64,000 nt of DNA, taken from the NCBI RefSeq assembly GCF_964355755.1, contig NC_092680.1, positions 15,353,001 through 15,417,000 on the forward strand, in the 5' to 3' direction. Position 1 is the stretch's first letter; each line of letters starts with the position of its first letter. The position numbers were made by a program, and so were the translations under genes. The stretch comes from Antedon mediterranea (Eukaryota; Echinodermata; Crinoidea; Comatulida; Antedonidae). Under the pieces are notes generated by a model. That model was given only the letters and a program-made list of their open reading frames with translations, was not told where the DNA came from and ran no database searches. This document shows, piece after piece, positions 23,701 through 35,559 of the stretch.

Positions 23701-26700
23701 TATGAGAGAGGGCGTTTGTCATGATAAAATAGTATTCGTCTTTGGTCGCCTCATCACCGAATATTTCACCTGTATATTAGAAATTAGTAATGTAAAAAAA
23801 TATTTCATTACTTGTATTATGATACGTACACATGAAGTAATGTTAAGTAAGAAGCATTGGTCTGTAGATGTTTGTAGATATCTGCAATTTCCAAATTATG
23901 TAACGTAAACAATCACGACCAAACCACATTTTCCTGTGCAGTTTTGGTGGTCTATTCAAGCATCTGTGGTTATTAAGTGCTCGCTTTATAATTGCAATAT
24001 TCAACCATTGCACCTCCGTGATTAAGTTGTTGAAAGACTGAGTTCAATCTTTTACATAAATAATGCTCATTTTATTGTATGTAACAACACTGGCCAAACC
24101 ACAAGAACAGTGAATGAACGTTGTAAGTCAACGTGAACGTGGGATTGAATGTAGGAAAAATAAAGTCAGTACAAATAGGACTAAAACGAACAAATTATCA
24201 ACAAAGAGAGGATTGAATGTGATTTTTTTTATTTAGGCCTATTCTTGCTTTGTTTCTGATTGACATAATCAGTCACATAAGTATAATGTACGTACATTTA
24301 AATTTCTAGGCCTACAGTCTGATTATATAGAATTAGGTCGGTCTACTAATTCACCCTTAATTAGTAGCATAGACTTGGAGTTGTTTCGAAAAGTAAAGAT
24401 TTCATGCGGAATTACTTTTATCATCATCATCATTCATAACGATAATAACATAGCCATGATACTCTTCAATGGTTAGATAGGCCTACAAGACACCAGGACG
24501 AATTCCCTTGAGTACTACGACAGGATTATGTCCCTTGTGTCGAACATTAATTCTGCTCATAGTCGGCTATTCTGTTCACATTAAGATTAATACTTGGTTC
24601 AGTAGATGTAGGTCGTGCACATATAAATTTCACCTAGACCACAATGTTATCATTGCGCATGCGTAGATTTGGTTAAACTTCGCGTGCCTAAATGCAGTAA
24701 AGCTATAAACATTTTTTTTTGTGCAATTACAGCCTTGCGTGTATAGGTTCATAGTTAACAATAACATAGAAAAAGAGGACAATTAAAGATGGTGAATGAT
24801 ACATATACTGTTGTCCTTGTCTTTATCAAAAAAGAAGAAAATACATTTATTGGCCGATACTACCCGGGGTTTATGAAACCGTGGTACGCTAATGACCTGG
24901 GTAGAGGGTGCAAGGCAAGGCATATGCCGTCATTGGTTTATATAAACTACAATAGGCCTTAGTCCATCCGTTCCCATCGCAGACGTCTTGCAAATGAAAT
25001 TTTGTTTGTTTTGTTTTCCTCTGTAGTTTCAGTATATTTTTAATTGTTAATAGGGAGGTTTCGCAACCTTACGAATACGATAACGAAAACGGATACGTCA
25101 TACATTTGTAAAACTTTTGAGCTGATCCCCATTTCATATTCGTAAAGCGTATTCGTGTTGACGAATATCACCAGTCGTATTCGTAACTATAAACGAGTAT
25201 AGTTTTTGATCTATTTTGCACATTTTGCATTTGAATTAGGAATGATTCATGATTATAATATAATTATAGATTTATTGAAAGTAATTTACTAAAGTAATTT
25301 ACTAAAATGCCAGGTCAATTTAGATAAATAGCAGTTTTTAAAGTCCTCACTCGCTTTGATGTTACGCTAGGCCTAGGCAGCCAAGCATCAAGCAACACGT
25401 ACCTGCGCTTCGCTCAAATTTACCGCAGTCATATTTTGGACGCGCCTCGATATTTCGTTGCCATGCGAAACAGATTTTTTATGGCTTACGAAAACGAATA
25501 CGTGTGCGTGACGTATCCGTTCGTTATCGTATTCGTAAGATTGCGAAACCTCCCTAATAACCATGAGCCACAATGTATTTTACTATAGTGTAAATGTGAC
25601 GTGTCGCAGGAGTAGTCTCTCCTCATCAATCGGCAATGATCCTTATTATCACAATAAGTAATGTACGGTGCTGTGCCATACTACAATTTTAACTGATTTA
25701 ACCTTCGTGTATAATGATACTTTACAGTATTCTATTCCCGACACACAGCCTTATCATAGCATTTATCACAGAAAACATGACACACAATATTATTTATTTC
25801 ACTTCTTTGTATTATTGAAATTCAATAATATATACGTTAAGTTTAGGATGCTCAGCGTAAGACTGAAATGTTCGAGGGCGATTTGTCAAATTACAATAAT
25901 ATATGCGTTAAGCGTACTTATACTTATTTCTAATGTTTGCAATCTACGACATATGCATAAAAACCGAGTCAAAGCATAGTAAATGCATAAATCCCAGGCC
26001 GCATGAGGTTCAAATATGGGCACCATCGATCTTGAATACTACTATTACTACCGGGCAATCGTCAAGTTCAACAAGTACTGCTATTTAATGTGCCAACAAG
26101 CCTTAAAACAAGTACGCAGCATCCTTATTTTGTTCTTAATTTTAGCGCAGGCCAACGAGTTGATATAACTCAATGTTGTAATTACGGGACCCATCTGAGA
26201 AGAAGTGGTGGACACCTGTTTAAAGGCTAGACGGAAGGAATTTCAAGAAAACCCAGTCCAACTTAACATCTACATAGTAATGTAATCTAGTTCAACAATT
26301 ACAGTGTGATACAACCATAGGGAGCGGTCTCTGATACGAATTATCAAAGGAAATAATTTTATCATTAAGACATTTATATGATAACGTTTATGATCGTGGA
26401 ATGCATGTAGAAATATAGCCGGATGCAAACCTGTTCATATCAAAAGTAGTTTCTCTACTGGGAAGGTTAAAGTTTACACTGTCCCAGTTACAATGACGTC
26501 ACGTTGTGTCGTGCGTCCCCCATTAAGCTGGAACATGTGGGTGGGGACTGACCTGGAAAATTACTGTTCATGCGTGTTACCTTTCAAATGTCTCCCGTAG
26601 ATAAAACCACCAGTTAAACGTTAATACTTACAATAATTATATTTTAGAATTTAGTTTCTGCGTTTTATTTTAAGAATTTATTTTTTCCGTTGTTCTTCTA

Positions 26701-29700
26701 AATTCACATATTCTTTTAAGTTTTGAACTTTGTTGGATACCTGTTTTATTCATTACCTTATATACCTAAACAATAGCAACTTTTTTTTAATGTGTTCCAC
26801 TTTTAATTGTCCACTGTCTGTGTCTGAAGTTCAGAATTTCGTTTAAATTGTACGTATTTTTTCTCAAATAGTAACGATAGGAAATAGGCCTAGATGATTA
26901 TTTTTTAAATTATAACATTGCATTCGTGACCTATATTCTTTCATTAGCAAAATACACGTCATGTCCGAAAACAGTCAGTCCATGATACAGTAAAAAGTGG
27001 TGTTTGCTTCATAAGTTCGTCCTAGTGTCCAGCACATGGGCATAATAATTAAGTCATTCTCAAACATGGATTTCGTTTTACAAATATACCGTAAAAGTTT
27101 TTTTTTAATCCCATGGGCTTCTTGTTAAGGATTTTCGGATGGGCTTTTCAAGATAGTCTTCTTTACGTGGTTTACTATTACTATCTCTTATTACTTATTA
27201 AGTAATTACTGCATGGCAAAATATACGAATATTAGTTAAAATATATAATACGCTAAATATACTAATTACTATTAACTAATATAATTTATAGGCTAAATAT
27301 TCAAATGTTATTAGATTTATTAAAATTTATGATATGCTAAATTACTATTTTATTATTTAGGCCTACTAGTTAACTAATTAGTTTGGAATGGTTTACTTAC
27401 CAATCATCACGTTGATTCCTCTAGTAGGCCTAATTAGTTTGCATAGGCTAGTAATACAAAAGACAAACAAGACATATCGAAACATGCTTGAAATTACACT
27501 TTAATGAATGAATTCTAGACGAAATATTTGAAGGTAACTCTCTAAAAGCCATCTTAATTGAGACGACGAAAAGTATTAGCCAATGAAAACGTCCATTATG
27601 GTGACGTTTTCTCTAAACATTGAATAATAATTGCGTACAAGTTGAACTTCAGTTTCCTAGTACTTCAAAACAATTGAACTGTATCAATATCGTACATGAT
27701 AATCGGACTCATCAGGGAAGAGGCAGATTACACTCTTCACTGAATTCACCAACTTTTACATGTATTCTTCTAGTGATGAATATCGTCGTTTTACTTTAGG
27801 CAATTCTCTAAAACGCTCTCAAAGGAGATTAAATAAATGCACAAAATACCTTTTAAACCCTTTTGGAATGTAGCAATTTGTTCGGTCGGCCTAAAGCAGA
27901 AGATTATATATATATTTCACAGACCACCCGTATACATCTAATTAGGTATCTTTATTTTAAGAATCTAATATATCCATTAGAAAACTCCCATGGATGCAAT
28001 TATTAAGACAACATCTATAGCCTAAATCAAACAACAATTAGTTTGTAAAATTAGGGTACAGCCTTTATATTATGGTGAAATTAGCTACAGTGGCTATACG
28101 TATTATATTGCTTATAGACATATATAGGGCCTAGGCTATATCCCCCCCCCCCCCACTGTTTTTTAAAGTCAGAAATTAGTGATAAGATAAACACAATTAC
28201 TAAAACATTTTGTTGTTGGTCATTAGTAGATGGAATTTTACTTTAAATGTAAATTTACAACACTATCGTACTTTAAAGATATATTTAGTTATGACATTTC
28301 TATAAAATGTGCAAAAGTGAATACAGCATCTGCTGCATGTATGTATGTTATTATTATTACGGGAATTGCTTTACATCTTCCTCATGTTTGATAAAAAATC
28401 TATGAATGATTACTCTAAAATGTGCAAGTATATTATTGTTGGCATATTGGTGTAAAAAAGTCAGAGGTCAACGTGAACTCATCAGTTATGTCGTTGAAAC
28501 TGATCATTAATTATCCACCAGTGACGTTGTCATCACTCTCGTTAATCTATACACAGAACACAAATCATAGCTCGTTTACACTTAGTAATATAAACAATAC
28601 AACGAACTGATACAAGATGTAGATAAAAGTTTCAAATGAATGGAAATGAAACAAGAATTATTTTTCAATACTGGTTTAAAAAAATAGGCATTCTGGTCAA
28701 CATTGCAAATTATAATTAAAGGTAGGTCATCGGTACATTGTCTCATTAATTGTGTATGCAGGATTCTTGTACGGTATCATGTCAAGCGATAACATACGGT
28801 GCAGTTTCGTGTCTGCATACGACAACGGACGAAACCATAGCATCTACCTCCAGATATACGGTAGTAGAAATCACCCGCCGCGTATGACCAACTACATTCT
28901 ATTTAACAATTAGAATAAATGGTTGCTATCGCACAATATTACTACATCTTTTATGAAGAAAAGTAGGCCTAGTCTAATTATCAGTAATACGATTATAGCC
29001 CAGACTTTTCACCTTTTCTACCGAATCAAATAACCACGTGGGTATGGATAATAATGTGAAAGTTCCCACATTATCTGTTTTTTAAACTATGTGGGAATCG
29101 TCTATGAGGTTAATAAAATAGAGTTTTGTTAAAAAGGAAGTTTTTTTTTATTTGTAAAAAAAATAAAACCCCTTTAGAATTTTGGAATTTGAACCCTGGA
29201 CTCACAGCATGTGTACCCTGACAGGTATTTACAGTCATACACCAATTCGAAGACGGATTGAGAAAAGGTAGAAACCACTAGAGCTTTGGTAAGCAGACGC
29301 GGATATAAAAATCTTCAAAAAGGCGATAAGGAAGAAAAAATACTAATATTACAATATATAACTTAGAGCTCTATCCGAATCTATGGGAAAAGTCAAGAGA
29401 CCAAAAAGACGACGACCCAAAACCACCTGGATAAAAATTATAAAAAATTATACGAAAAGAAAAATCCACAATTTTACCAATAATCGCTCTGATTGGAGAA
29501 GTCTTGGCGCGCTATGTCGCAAGACGTTTAACGTTCGTGATGATGATGAGTTATATAACTTCAGATTTTATTTAATTATTTAAACGTATTAAGGTTTATT
29601 ACAAAATAACTGAACTGAAGAACTTTAATATTAAATATAATCACCTACAATCATTTACAATCTAAATTTTCCTTTTGATTTTGGATAATTCAATAAAGCA

Positions 29701-30086
29701 CACAGTTTAGTTCATCATTGATAGCAGCCGGATAATTAAAATTTCATCTAGCTAGTGAATATATCCAATTTTCAGCTTTGGAATAATATTATTCCTTTGT
29801 GTCGGACACCACTTTCTAAGAAGCATTACGTTTCATCTTCCACCGACCACGTCTTCATCTTCTCCATATTTCAAGACAGTTTCCTTCCCCCTTCCATATG
29901 CTCCTTTTCCGGACATATTTCGGCCTCATCACTCAACGAAATAATTAATATTTAGACAGATTTTTACAAACATAAACCATCCATTGATATACATATTGTG
30001 TACTTACCAATAGTGAAATGTCTTCCACCAGTAACAGAAATTAAATTCCAAATAGTGAATAAAACAATAATCCCAGAGTACTGCAT
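17724..30086 (-). CDS. Ionotropic glutamate receptor 3, complete
   Basis: Ten minus-strand exons: 30086-30008, 23769-23611, 23425-23177, 22373-22204, 21801-21554, 21012-20883, 20604-20497, 20103-19972, 19518-19306, 18920-17724. They total 2685 nt (894 aa) in one frame. The first exon is a signal peptide (MQYSGIIVLFTIWNLIS...), 79 nt like that of receptor 2. Then come the amino-terminal domain (about 27-415), S1 (RYEGYIPDLM; Arg 511 in DKREEVIDF), M1 (about 550-570), pore loop (FLQSYDVSPRS), M3 with SYFANLSDY at 639-647 (5 of 9 matches to SYTANLAAF), S2 with DGST and an acidic Asp (IADT), M4 and a tail ending EWL. Disulfide cysteines are present (EPCN, SECDD). This is the most canonical of the three copies and the best candidate for a working ligand-gated channel. 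Intron positions match receptor 2 except for one extra intron there. Confidence 0.93.
19660..19860 (+). repeat. Dispersed repeat, copy 3
   Basis: Contains AAGGTAATCTAATAACAG, AAGCTCGTCTTGCC, CGGTGCGCGGTGTC and GATCGCGTCGCAGCCACA in the same order as the other two copies. It lies in the receptor 3 intron between exons 20103-19972 and 19518-19306. Confidence 0.55.
22494..22842. mobile_element. TIR element with TA duplication, about 350 bp
   Basis: The left end AAGATATATTGTCCCCC and right end GGGGGACAATACATCTT are inverted repeats, flanked by TA on both sides as in Tc1/mariner-type MITEs. The interior is AT-rich and non-coding. A related left end (AAAGATGTATTGTCCCCC) occurs at 37393. It sits in a receptor 3 intron, 120 bp upstream of exon 22373-22204. 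Confidence 0.7.
25053..25554. mobile_element. TIR DNA-transposon relic, 502 bp
   Basis: The left end GGGAGGTTTCGCAACCTTAC and right end, the complement of GGGAGGTTTCGCAATCTTAC, continue as inverted repeats through CGAATACGATAACGAA. Both sides are flanked by TAATA (25048-25052 and 25555-25559), a possible 5-bp target duplication. Sub-terminal CG-rich words (ACGAATACG variants) recur inside. No transposase remains. Confidence 0.75.
29383..29583 (+). pseudogene. LINE ORF2 C-terminal relic
   Basis: The 66-codon open frame has a basic RPKRRRPKTTW segment and ends its conserved part with DWRSLGALC. This arrangement is typical of the last 60-70 residues of non-LTR retrotransposon ORF2. No upstream reverse-transcriptase motif is readable next to it. 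It is a dead fragment in the receptor 3 first intron. Confidence 0.55.
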
Positions 30087-30198
30087 TTTAAGATTATCTT
30101 TGTAAGTCTATAAAATTGATTGCATCTTCCTGTGTTTCTTCTGTGTTAGGTTCAATGAATTGATTTGGTTGTTACCATGCAGTGGATAGGGATCACAC

Positions 30199-30206
30199 TA
30201 TTTATA
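30199..30206 (-). promoter_or_regulatory. Candidate TATA box of receptor 3
   Basis: TATAAATA reads on the minus strand about 115 bases upstream of the receptor 3 start codon at 30086, a reasonable distance for a short 5' UTR. No initiator could be fixed. Confidence 0.55.
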
Positions 30207-30219
30207 CGAATAAACTGAC

Positions 30220-30915
30220 ATTGGAAACGAACGTGAAGGAGGGACTGGCAAATTGCGTTTTGTATGGAAGACTGACTTAAGATTGTTTATCTGATTACAA
30301 AATGATTTATTAGTTACCTTAAAGAATTGCGCATGCGCCATTTAAATTACCGAGAATAAAATTAAACAAAACCACTGTACCACACATAGTCCTTTAGGCG
30401 CAAGATTTATTTGTGAATTTATTTTGATTACTGAGATTTATTTGATAGATAGTTAGAGAATGAACAAGTTCAGAACAACTGAAATTATTACGTGATAAAC
30501 CAAGTGTGAGCCCCAATAATATGCCATATCAAGATTTAGTTTTAAAAGTATTCTGATTGCACCTCTCCGTACGGTTTGTTATTTATAATACTTCCGTGCC
30601 CGGAAGATTTGGTGCTGGATTCTATCGTAAACGAGACGGAGGAACTGCCGGCCAATTTCTTTTTATCTGATTTACAACATGATTTATTAATATAAACTTG
30701 ACGCATTGCACATTTTAAGTCACTGCGCATACACCGTTGATATTAAAGATATTTAACTATACCCCGTACAAAGTCGTTTTGGCATAAGATTTATTTGTAA
30801 ATTTATTTTGATTACTGAGATTTATTTGATAGATAAGTAGAATGAACAAGCAAATGGAATATAACAAAATGTTGGAATATAGTAAGCGGTAGTAATACGT
30901 GCTGTATGCCCAGGG
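30220..30915. repeat. Imperfect tandem duplication upstream of receptor 3
   Basis: Copy 1 (about 30220-30520) and copy 2 (about 30627-30915) share AAACGA...GGAGG...ACTG, TTTATCTGATT, and then a long match around GATTTATTTGT...AATTTATTTTGATTACTGAG and TTTATTTGATAGATA. The unit is roughly 400 bp and starts just upstream of the TATA candidate, so it doubles part of the promoter-proximal DNA. Confidence 0.65.
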
Positions 30916-31581
30916 CGATCCCAGTTTTACAGAATACAACTACATTGATTAATGCACATCCACATGTGTGTTTGCGCGTCTGCGTATGGGACGCTTACGT
31001 CGTTTGTAAATAAGAATCGTAATTTTAAGTGGAATTCTACATTTTAACACTAATTCTATGGAACTTTATTCCCGTGGTTTGAACCTACTTTAACCACTAG
31101 CTGTAGCAAGAACCATGGATAAGCTCCATCATCTTTTTTGGTATATAGGCTATAATAAGAACATTGCAAGATTCGAAATTCGATGAGATGATTCAATATT
31201 CTTGTTTTTATATACTAAACAGTGATAATAATTTAAGTAGGCCTACATACGATGTTGTGGTTTGAGGCAGGAAATACACAGAGATACCCGTACTACTGTA
31301 TTCAGTTATAGTTCAATAGCTAGTGTGAAAAAAAAACCGTTTTTAATGCTAGCAAATGTACAGTTGTAAATATTAGAAAATTAAACCTTTTTTTAGAACT
31401 AAACAATTTTGCAAAAGTGTTTGCTTACAAGTTTATTTCTCAATAATTTTGCTAATGGGAATTTATCACAACAAGTGAAGTTTCCTAGTGGATATCAAAG
31501 TAAATTGCTATTTCTGGATAAACATATCACAAGTTGCAAAGTTATGTTATGACGTGAGGACTAAACCATCAAAATGTATAA

Positions 31582-31743
31582 AGCGTGGTTCCCACTAGCG
31601 ACGCAACACAAGGACGTAACGCAACGCAAGTGAATTGACCAATCACAATGGCTTATTCAACTGTCTATAACTTCGCTTGTCATTGGTTAAAACGCTTGCG
31701 TTGCGTTTACGTTCTTGCGTTACGTTCTAGTGGGAACCAAGCT
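31582..31743. mobile_element. 162-bp MITE with TAA duplication
   Basis: AGCGTGGTTCCCACTAG at the left is the near-complement of CTAGTGGGAACCAAGCT at the right. TAA flanks both ends (31579-31581 and 31744-31746), as expected for PIF/Harbinger-type insertion. The inner half repeats GCAACGCAAG / CTTGCGTTGC as a second palindrome. Confidence 0.75.
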
Positions 31744-32535
31744 TAAGGCACAATATCAATTAGTTCAACAACAATACATATAGGCTAATACAGATTAAAA
31801 GTGAATTAAAACACCCGATTCTGCTACTGTCAATAGGTATGTATCTGTATACACCAAACAGCTATTAATATGTTGCATCTTGTTAGAATGCCTTAAACTT
31901 TTAAATAGATATACTTTGTATATAATGTATCAAGATTGACATTTTTATCTATTATATACTGTCTTTCGTTTATAGAACCATCTCAGAAGCAACATAATTG
32001 ACGTTTATTGTATATCCTGAACTTAATAATACATGTATTGTATGTAAACATTCACTTTACCATGTGATATAAATTTCTTAGATACGTATCAATAAATCAA
32101 TCTTTTCATTCCACTTTCAACTGCAACACGCTTCATTGTTAATCACCCGACCTAGTACCAGCGAATCAATGTATCTTTTTATATAAACTAACTCTATTAC
32201 ATTAGAACACCTCCTATTCAGGGGACACTTTTTTTGTGAAACGAGGGGAAATATTTTAACCAAGACACCCCTGGGTTTCTATTGTAGGGTATGTTATAGT
32301 ACAATCTTTGTGATGTTGTATAATGTAATCTTGACAATAACATTATTGTGCATCACGAAAAATACTGTTTAATAGGCCTATTACACGTGTTCGTTGAAAC
32401 AATACACAATTTATGGTTTCAATCTGTAAGTAAAATAATAAATTCGTTTTACTATAATTTGAGAAGGAAAACGACTACAGAACCCAAATTATTATACTAA
32501 TTACAACAGTTGCTTGTGATTGGCAAAACTATCAT

Positions 32536-32669
32536 TTGCGTTGCGAGTCGCGCAAGGACGTAAGCGGACTGAAAGTAGACAGTTGACCAAATCTATCGCT
32601 TGTGATTGGCCAACACATTATCGTTGCCCCGTCGTTGTGTTGCGTTCCAAGTGAGAATCAAACTTTAAT
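32536..32669. mobile_element. Decayed relative of the 162-bp MITE
   Basis: Shares GCAAGGACGTAA, the CTTGTGATTGGCCAA-like middle and GTTGCGTTC with 31582-31743, and ends in AAGTGAGAATCAAACTTTAA, a mutated version of that element's terminus. The left terminus is not identifiable. Confidence 0.5.
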
Positions 32670-34981
32670 TTACGTCATAGTGGGAAGCAGCGAAGCATTT
32701 TTATTTTTTTTATTCGTACATTTTTATTCACTTTCTGTATTTAAGTTTCTAAAATACTGTTGTTAAATATTTTCTACTCCATCATCATTTAGGCCTATCA
32801 TCATCTTAATCACGTTATTGACAGATAAGAAATTACCATTATCATTGTAGGCCTATAGTTTAGGTTAACACACAAGACATTTTCGAGTATTTCCTTATTA
32901 TGGCTCATTGGTATGGCACGGATGAGTAGCAAATTTCGTCTGAATGAACCTAGAATAGTCCAATTACCTTCTCTGGAGGTTTAGTTTTACGAGATTGATA
33001 AATTAGCGTATTGCACGCTTGAAACACTCAGCAAAAGTACACTTAGTGTATAGAATGCAGTGTAAACATTTGAATACTTGTAGTTTGTGATTGAAAAAAG
33101 TTAGATGTACTTTTACCTTAATAATTTGTAACCCTTTTAGGCTTGATGGATACTTAATATTTCGCCCACGTGTTGGCTGGTGTACACTTATTTACTACCC
33201 TTGAACCCCTTTTTACTAACATCATAAAATTAATATATAACATAGAAAAAGAATTGGAAATTGGTAGAATTTGAATATATAAAAACAGGTTTAGGTAAAG
33301 TACATTAATTCCTGATCATACGTGCATAGCTTGAAATGAGCCTTTTCGACTTAATTCTGTGCGAGTGCACTCTTTCCCTGCCAATCATTTCATTATGTGT
33401 AATCTAAATCTGTAATTATTAGTTTTAAAATAAAGAATGATGCATTCCTATTCGCTCTCCCAGGTTCGTTTATAAAGTGGTTTGCCCCACCTTACTCGCT
33501 CTGGGGCATCAGCAAAATTATATAACAACACACGGGGTACCAAATATATTCTTATTTAGGTTGGATTAAAATTTGAAAATGTCTTTTGGCAATGGGTCAC
33601 TCTTGTGAAGTTCTCTTAAACAAAGTTGCATTGTGTGTGCCATATTGATATATAATTGATAGACTGTATATTAGAATTGAAACAGAATAATATGTAGCAT
33701 GTAGGCCTATTTAAAAAAGGTTAATATACTAATACCGTTTAAAACGATGTCAATTGAAGGATACAGCATGTAAAAGCATATTGTGGTATACGATATAATA
33801 ATAACATGTTATACAGACTTTTTTGCTGATTAGATTTATTGAAGTTAAAATTGCGAATTTATTATTATAGTTCGATTAAGATAGACGTATTTGCATTATG
33901 AAATCTCTCTTATAACCATAGATGAAAGATAATATTCTGAAGATTGAAATTGAAATAATAATAATAGGCCTACTGAATAATACAGGTTTTTTAAAGAAAC
34001 TAAAACATCATTATTGATTATTCATAACTGTTTTATTTAATAACTGTTAATATAGACTAATCTGCAAAATTTAGCAAAGTAAATCACCAACCATAAAAGA
34101 GAATTATTTTCTGAAAAATTATACAATAAACCTAAATTTTTGACCTAAATTAAGCTACACACATTTATTATGTGTCAATCGAAATAATATAAATATAAAA
34201 TTGTAAGTTATGTTATCACGACCCTGCTGTTAAGTGGACATCAAGGTTCATGAACTTGTGTTTCGAAAATGCCCTTAAGTTTCCACAAATTAAAGGGTGG
34301 TCGGGTCACAGAAATAAATCGCGGTAAAATACATAAACATGTTGTAGTGGTGTGTAAAATAATAATAATCAATTTGTAACACTCATTTGGTCGTCTGTTG
34401 GGGCCTGGTAATTTTAGACGATTGTTGACCTTTCACCTCCTGTCTAAATGAACCGAAGCAAGGTGGGATTGGGAGGGGGTTCACGTGAATAACGTGTTGT
34501 TAATTATTAAGCAATCTAAATAGATACTTTGTTATCGTTATTCACCTAGATACTTTTTCACAGTTGTATGAACTCACTCTTTCTCTAGGCATGCTTGGAC
34601 GCTTGTGATTTAATACCCGTCTTTCAACTTAGTTACATGCTTGAAAACTTTATTGTAAACGTGATAAATAAATATTTATTAAAAAAAAACACCCTGCAAA
34701 CGTGTTGAGGCAACTAGTAAACATTCAAGGCTGGATCTATGATATTGTTTCAGGGTGAAGGCAAAACTATTGTGGGTGCAAATCTGGTATTTTTACTGAG
34801 GATTGAGGTCAACAATTGTGTACGATGTATTTTGGCAATTTCACAAAAGTATATGTAATTAAATCCATTAGGCCGTTTTATCGTCACTTTTTCCATGCCA
34901 ATAATAATGCAATTCTAACAATATAGTATTATTAAATAAAAAATCCTTTAAATTTACATTAATAACGATTAAAATTTAGGC

Positions 34982-35559
34982 CTATATAGATATGTTTTCT
35001 GGTACTTTTAAGCCTGTGATTACCTTCATTTGCCAATGCGGGCTATAGACAGCAAAACCTGGAATAAGATGCACGTTTTTGTTCAGAGGAGACTTTAAAA
35101 GTGGAACCATGCTTTTATGATCGAAAAACATTAAACTTCCTTTCTGATAATTGACCATTATTCCAACATGTGAACTAGTGTGGCTAAGTTGTGTATGAGT
35201 TGCACGTGTAACGAACCATCGGAAAAGACCATCGTCTGTAGCTTCTAGAGCCCACGAAGTGTTATCCATTCCGAGCGCCGTCGATCGCGTGGATGATGAC
35301 GCAACTACTCCAATAGACGCCACGATAGCGGGGGCGTTCGATGACAATCGTTCATTGACTTTACAGTTAGTACCCTGTCGTATTCGATTTATACTAGCCT
35401 CCCAATATTGAACACCATTCTCCAAAAAGATCTTCCCTACGGCGTAAGTTGCCCCGTGAGCTGTAGGTGATACTCTCTCAATTGTACTTAAAACTTTTCC
35501 GTCAGGGGAAATTCTCATGACACTAGGCAATAAGTTCACATCGATGTTGAACTTTAGTG
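34982..35559 (-). CDS. TRIM terminal exon: SPRY domain
   Basis: The exon begins after TTTCAG and encodes 192 residues including YAVGKIFLENGVQYWEASI, LEATDDGLFRWF, HVGIMVNYQKGSLMFFDH and IPGFAVYSP, the usual succession of PRY/SPRY strands. The protein ends LKVPENISI. The domain is the likely substrate- or partner-binding end. Confidence 0.9.

Larger units (their letters stand above)
23770..30007. other. Receptor 3 first intron (6.2 kb)
   Basis: Contains the 502-bp TIR element (25053-25554), a poly-C run at 28143-28154 and a LINE C-terminal relic around 29383-29583. No other exon was found between the signal-peptide exon and exon 2. Confidence 0.6.
30916..34981. other. Intergenic DNA between receptor 3 and TRIM gene
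   Basis: Holds the short TIR element at 31582-31743 and a decayed relative at 32536-32669. I see no exons in the remainder. An AATAAA on the minus strand near 34676 could serve the TRIM gene but is about 300 bases past its stop codon. Confidence 0.5.
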
